22,831 nucleotides of DNA from Larix sibirica (Eukaryota; Streptophyta; Pinopsida; Pinales; Pinaceae): positions 66,856 through 89,686 of the forward strand of contig NWUY0300003408.1 of the NCBI GenBank assembly GCA_004151065.3, read 5' to 3'. Both the position numbers and the translations under genes were made by a program. This document shows positions 18,231 through 22,831 of this stretch, one piece after another; position 1 is the stretch's first letter, and the number at the start of each line of letters is the position of its first letter. Under the pieces are notes generated by a model. It did not search any database, was not told the origin of the DNA, and saw nothing but the letters and a program-made list of their open reading frames with translations.

Positions 18231-19640
18231 AGGGGATCCCAACCCCATTCATCCAATGATGAACCACACTATCAACACTCACCACAATACAAATGGGGAT
18301 AATCTATGCCATCCAACAATAGGGTAAAATGATGTGTGAGCTTCATGCTCACCCCTCCTCTTTATAGCGTTGATATTCTTTCCATGTGTCCTCCACATGA
18401 AAAATTAGGAATATCTTATTTCCCTTCCATTTAATTATTCACCCACCCTTGCCATCACTTTGCTCACAATTTCTCTTTTTTTCCAATTTTTTTAATCAAA
18501 TATATTCCCACCTATTTTCCTAGATTTTCTCAATCATGATTCCTTTTATTTCTCCATTTAGCCTAACTGAGTGGGTGTCTAGTTGGAGTTATTTTATCCT
18601 TGGTTAATAATTTCAATCTATTTATTTTTTTCTCAAGTTAAATCCTAATTGTATTTTACAAATTTCTATTAACTTATTTGCTCAAGATTAATAAAAATAA
18701 ATTTCCTTTCTTTTTAAAACAAACAGTCTTTACCCATAGCATTTATTTTATTTACATGATGAATTATGATGGGAATATAAAGGGTCCCATGATCCTTGCA
18801 TTCCCTTCAAATATTCCTCTTATGTGGTGGGGATTGGTGTGACGGATGAAACCATTATTAACTCAGTCGCGTCCACCCTACTAAGAGACTCGTGGTTCCT
18901 GGGGAATAAGGACAAGTCCTGATTGCACACCCCCAGTCTAATCATCGTGAGTGACCGAGTCTGCGACCTACCCTCATGGAAACATGCATCTAACGAGCAA
19001 TATCCTCTCTCTCCTTTTCCTAACTTGTCACATAGAGTAATCACTATTCTTACTACCTTTCTTCCCATTCAACCCCATTACATAATGTGGAACGATTGGA
19101 AATCACAATCCACTACCTGCATATAAAACACTACACGCATCAGATCCTTATGTATTAAACATAATATATCAATTTATATCAGGTCAACATCACCTATCAT
19201 GGATACCCTAACTCAATCCAGAGTCTATGCAGTATCAATGCCACCTTGCGTCACGTGTACTTATATTTTCCTGTCATGCTCAACAATCCATCAAAAGAAC
19301 GTTCTATACATAAGAATTTTTTATTCATTTAATCAGCATTCCATAATCTCATGGCATCATAAACATTTGATTATCATAAAATCATCATTTCTCAACTTTA
19401 TGGTAATATAAACCTATACTCATCATCAACTCATCCTTTCACAATTTCATAATAGATCAATTTTAAACATCCCACTTATTAAAAAAAAATTAGTTTCCAC
19501 ACATGGTTGGGTTCATTGTCATTGAATTCCCTAAAAAAAAATAGCATAACAATGCAAGTCTAAATCCACACACAACCGAGTCATTCGAAACTGAATGTCT
19601 ACAAATAACAGTGTCATGAGAATTTAATCAAATTCTAAGT
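18231..19640. other. AT-rich region with LTR-like texture, no supported gene
   Basis: No coding frame beyond chance. The minus strand has CTATAAAGAGGAGGGG at about 18351-18366, a reasonable TATA box. The plus strand has AATATAAAGGGTCCC near 18774. The stretch 18820-19070 is richer in GC and C/T, like the R/U5 parts of plant LTRs, but I found no paired terminal repeats. I see nothing else in it. Confidence 0.4.
18357..18366 (-). promoter_or_regulatory. possible TATA box, minus strand
   Basis: The minus strand reads CTATAAAGAG followed by a GA-rich stretch. The context (short tandem GC-richer sequence, no downstream gene) is more like a retroelement LTR promoter than a gene promoter. Motif only. 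Confidence 0.2.
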
Positions 19641-19675
19641 AAAAGCGGGGGACTATATACACCCCCCTCTTCAGG
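19640..19675 (-). other. candidate polypurine tract and LTR start, minus strand
   Basis: On the minus strand CCTGAAGAGGGGGG is followed at once by TGTATATAGTCCCCC. A purine run next to TG is what precedes a 3' LTR. The G5 and C6 blocks can also form a small hairpin around ACTATATACA. No matching LTR copy is visible in the window, so this stays a candidate. Confidence 0.25.
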
Positions 19676-21821
19676 AAACTTCATCCTAAACTTAGCATTT
19701 ATCGTACATTTAGTGTTAGTTTCCTTCCTTCTCATATTCAAGTCTTCATTGAATTCTTGTGTTTTCCTCACATACCTATGGCAATAATCACTAGATGTTC
19801 TCCCTTCACCGACTTCACATTCCATTTAACTAGGTTCCGACACATTCTTGATAATTTAACAATAATAATATAACCATTAGTCATATTCTCATTATATCAA
19901 TCTAGTAAATAATTCTCAAAGTTTGCAATTACTGACTTAAATTTCCGATACCTTCTAGTCGTCCACAATAATATAGGATACACAAGTAACTACAAGCTAT
20001 ATCACTTCAATAATAACACAAAATAGATAACCAACCAACTTTTAGCATAACAATAGCCCGACGAAGCATGTACAATTGAAATTCCAATTCCTTTATCCCA
20101 ACGAATGTCACATTGGAGTGACTCCTAGCTATATGTATATATTAACAAAACTATATATATATATATAATCCCCCAACTAACCATTTAAAATTATTTCACT
20201 ATCCCCTCATCAACGATGAGAAGGTAAGCAACATATAATATTCAGTAGAATACAAATCGCTAAATCTCAATCACAAATTAATGAAGCAAGAACAACTATA
20301 ACATAATCAAAATCAATGCAAAACTCACTCAATGTCCCCATCAGACTACTCCCAAACCTCCTTAATTTAACGAAGCCAATTAGTGGATCTACACTTCAGT
20401 TTTAAATTCACATAGTCCTTTACCATAATATTCATTCATTTTGATAATATTGTTTTGTATGCCCTATAACAAAGGATTTCTGCATGTTTAAACCAAATGG
20501 AGGTAGTTATACTTTGTTGGGGTTTGATCAACCAAAAATATCAAGTTTATTATCACTAAAGTTTTTGGTAGAACAATCAGAGAAGATGCCATACCAAACT
20601 CAAACATTTCCTCCTTATATCCTTTGGATTCTTCGTTATCCACTACTATCCTTATGACCTTGAAGCCTACTTGGAAGCTACCCAATAAATTTAATCCAGG
20701 CACATCCCTTGATTTATCTCACTAAAATTTTGTACAAAATAGCCTTTCTACTCCTATCTGGAGATACAAAAGAAAAAACTTGTAAGGCTTATATCAGAAC
20801 CTAGTACTAAAAACAAAATTTCAACTTATGCATCTAAATTTTTTGTACCAATGTTTCAACAATACAACCCACCTTATATGAAACAAAAATCTTTTATTAT
20901 GAAAAAAGACCTTGGAAATTATCGAATGCATTGCTTGAGTGACACCGACATGATAGGAAGGCATCTTTGGAGAAACAACAACTCTAGATATTTCAAACAC
21001 ATTAACTGATCTACCCGATATTAGTCTACAAAAAATGGGCACCCATCTATGTTAGTCTAGCTATGAAAATGTTTTTTTCAGCTCATCCTAAAGTAACATG
21101 GTAACATCTCACATTACAAAATATTAGTCTAACCCCTCTAAAAATATGCATACTAATTAGGCTAGACCACAAAAATATCAACTAGGGCCCGCGACTAGAT
21201 TATGATCTATACATGGCGAATTTCCTATGAGATCATCATATATGGTATATTCTCTTTGATTGAAACATTCCCATTCATTTCATAACAATGAATTACATTT
21301 TTTTAAAGGTCCCCCAAGAAACTCACTGAAGAAAAGGGATAAAATGACACTAAAGTTATATGTCATGCTTCAAAACTCAACCAAGTGACAATATGTGATA
21401 ATGAATAATACTAATGATAATCAAGGGAGTTTGATGTGGTATCTTGTTCTGATTATGACTAATTACCCCACCTTGTTGTTCACATACCAATCCACCCATA
21501 CCTGAATTTGGGACTTCATAGCTAAAATGAATTTATCTTTGAAACAAAATTGCGACTCTTGTATGTGACTTGTCTTGTTAAACATATAGTAATGTCATCC
21601 ACCAATCCTGGTATGCGTTACTTATACTTTCCTTGCATAACAAGTTACTTTGAATGTTTGCACCTCCCTATAAATGACAATTTCCATTCATTTGATTGTA
21701 ACATAACAACCTATCATGGATTAGTTCTTCACTTAATCATTTCAGCTTCAAATAATTATGTCATGAGAATTCAAACAACTAACATTTACATAGTAAGCAC
21801 TAGGTCCAAGAGTTGAACCAT
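19676..21821. other. AT-rich, non-coding stretch, possibly inside a minus-strand LTR element
   Basis: If the tract at about 19660 and the primer-binding site at 21822 belong together, this would be a 2.1-kb internal region without gag or pol, that is, a non-autonomous element. A (TA)n microsatellite sits near 20149-20166. Minus-strand open frames at 20488-20703 and 20821-21042 have no motif I recognise. Confidence 0.35.
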
Positions 21822-21833
21822 GCTATGATGCCA
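21822..21833 (-). other. degenerate primer-binding site for initiator tRNA-Met
   Basis: The minus strand reads TGGCATCATAGC, matching 10 of 12 bases of the usual plant retrotransposon site TGGTATCAGAGC, which is complementary to the 3' end of initiator tRNA-Met. It lies two bases from the presumed LTR end, as expected. Confidence 0.55.
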
Positions 21834-21835
21834 AA

Positions 21836-22831
21836 TGTAGCACCCATCGTTGAGATGCAATTTTTTTCTTTCATTTTCTATCTACTACTATCACGACTTA
21901 CAACATCTAATATTTCTTTTGAAATTTCAAAATGAAAAATAAGTTAACAATATCAACGAATGTAACAAGTGTGAACTAAAACTTGTCCATATCCACATCA
22001 ATTATAGGTTATCAAAGTTACGTTTATCTGACTTTAAGCAAATGTATTAATACTATAGATTAAGTATATATAATAAAGTCTACATCTTCCAAAAATAGTA
22101 ATTGCATGTCAACCATCATATTCACATAACCCAAAACAATTATAAACTTAACACATATTATATATATGCGCTTCCAAATATTGTGAATGTAATAACCTAT
22201 CAATCATCACATTTACATATCCCAACGATATGCCATTTGTATAAGTTGTACACACAGTAATATATACATTACTTTTAAGTAGAACAAAACGTGATCCCAA
22301 CATTCTACTTGGTTCCACTTACCTATATTTCTAAATTCAATTAGTAGTTATAAGTTAACAAAAGGCGAATCACAATGATCAGATACCCACTAACTACTAT
22401 CCCTTGTCCACTAACACCTAAGCATTAACCAAATTGATTATTGGAAACCCTGTTAATGACAAGTGTCAACAACAACTTAAATGACGGTTGGTTATTTATA
22501 ATAACCTTGTTGAGTAACTAATATAGAACAATGTACTAATATTTAACGATAAAAAATGTCATCCCTCCATAATGTAAGTACATCACATATCATCCTTTAA
22601 CAATTACAACTTGTATTTGCATAAATATTACTACGTGTAACTCCTACTTCGTTTACCTATTACACTACTATTACCATGGAACCAAATTAGTCGTACGGTT
22701 TTGTTCATAATATAAATTCCAGTATATTGACCTACCCTCACTAGTTGCGGCCTTAACCATGAGTATTAAATACCATGGCCCTAACCGTGAGTATTAAATG
22801 TTAGAAAATTACGATTCTTTACATGCGGAAT
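21836..22831 (-). mobile_element. 5' LTR of a minus-strand retrotransposon, partial
   Basis: Starting right after the primer-binding site, the plus strand reads TGTAGCACCC, so the element's LTR ends GGGTGCTACA on the minus strand. This is a proper CA end. The LTR would run rightwards past the window edge, so its length and other end are unknown. The sequence is AT-rich with no open frame. No second copy of TGTAGCACCC is seen elsewhere in the window. Confidence 0.45.
22749..22799. repeat. 28-bp tandem duplication
   Basis: GGCCTTAACCATGAGTATTA (22749) recurs as GGCCCTAACCGTGAGTATTA (22777), with two mismatches. Confidence 0.8.

Noticed and set aside
20821-21042. Minus-strand 73-codon frame with readable text
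   Set aside because: Its composition is more protein-like than its neighbours, but I could match it to no family and saw no extension in other frames.

Overview
This is eukaryotic, almost certainly land-plant, nuclear DNA. It is dominated by a decayed non-LTR retrotransposon of the plant L1 type that carries an RNase H domain, set in AT-rich sequence with LTR-retrotransposon remnants and a broken multi-exon host locus. No bacterial-style gene organisation is present. From the style of the LINE proteins I infer a gymnosperm (conifer-like) source, but I could not search a database.

Layout. Bases 1-1477 are a copy of the LINE tail (zf-RVT and RNase H), identical at every position I compared except 917 to 7579-9055. 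Both copies stop at a single ambiguous base N (1478 and 9056), which suggests contig junctions. 1479-2211 looks like a minus-strand LTR fragment. 2351-2765 holds two 217-bp direct repeats that look like duplicated exon material. The LINE begins at about 2766: ORF1 (DUF4283-like plus CCHC knuckle) at 2891-4411, then ORF2 (endonuclease, reverse transcriptase, zf-RVT, RNase H) at 4408-8766, with a 4-bp ATGA overlap. 9057-11120 is non-LINE sequence with an unidentified coding-like fragment. 11121-13592 is a second, diverged LINE tail that runs through a possible third reading frame to a poly(A)-like end.

The 18 bp before the LINE 5' end (2748-2765) recur with one C/T mismatch directly after the A-rich 3' end (13593-13610). 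I read this as a target-site duplication, so the whole block 2766-13592 sits inside a host locus. Removing it joins the duplicated exon units on the left to 13611-17694 on the right.

The right side of that locus holds duplicated exon-like units (13637-13845). These are followed by three degenerate modules related to the FCP1/NLI-interacting-factor (HAD phosphatase) domain, at about 14019-14525, 14932-15529 and 17072-17694. None keeps an intact DxDx(T/V) active site, and all have stops or frameshifts. Between the second and third modules lies a hairpin-rich direct-repeat cluster (15761-16570).

17695-22831 is AT-rich and has no gene I can support. It contains an inverted repeat, promoter-like TATA motifs, a candidate polypurine tract, and a minus-strand LTR junction with a degenerate initiator-tRNA-Met primer-binding site at 21822-21836. 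Nothing in the window looks like an intact, functional protein-coding gene; it reads as a graveyard of retroelements and pseudogenes.
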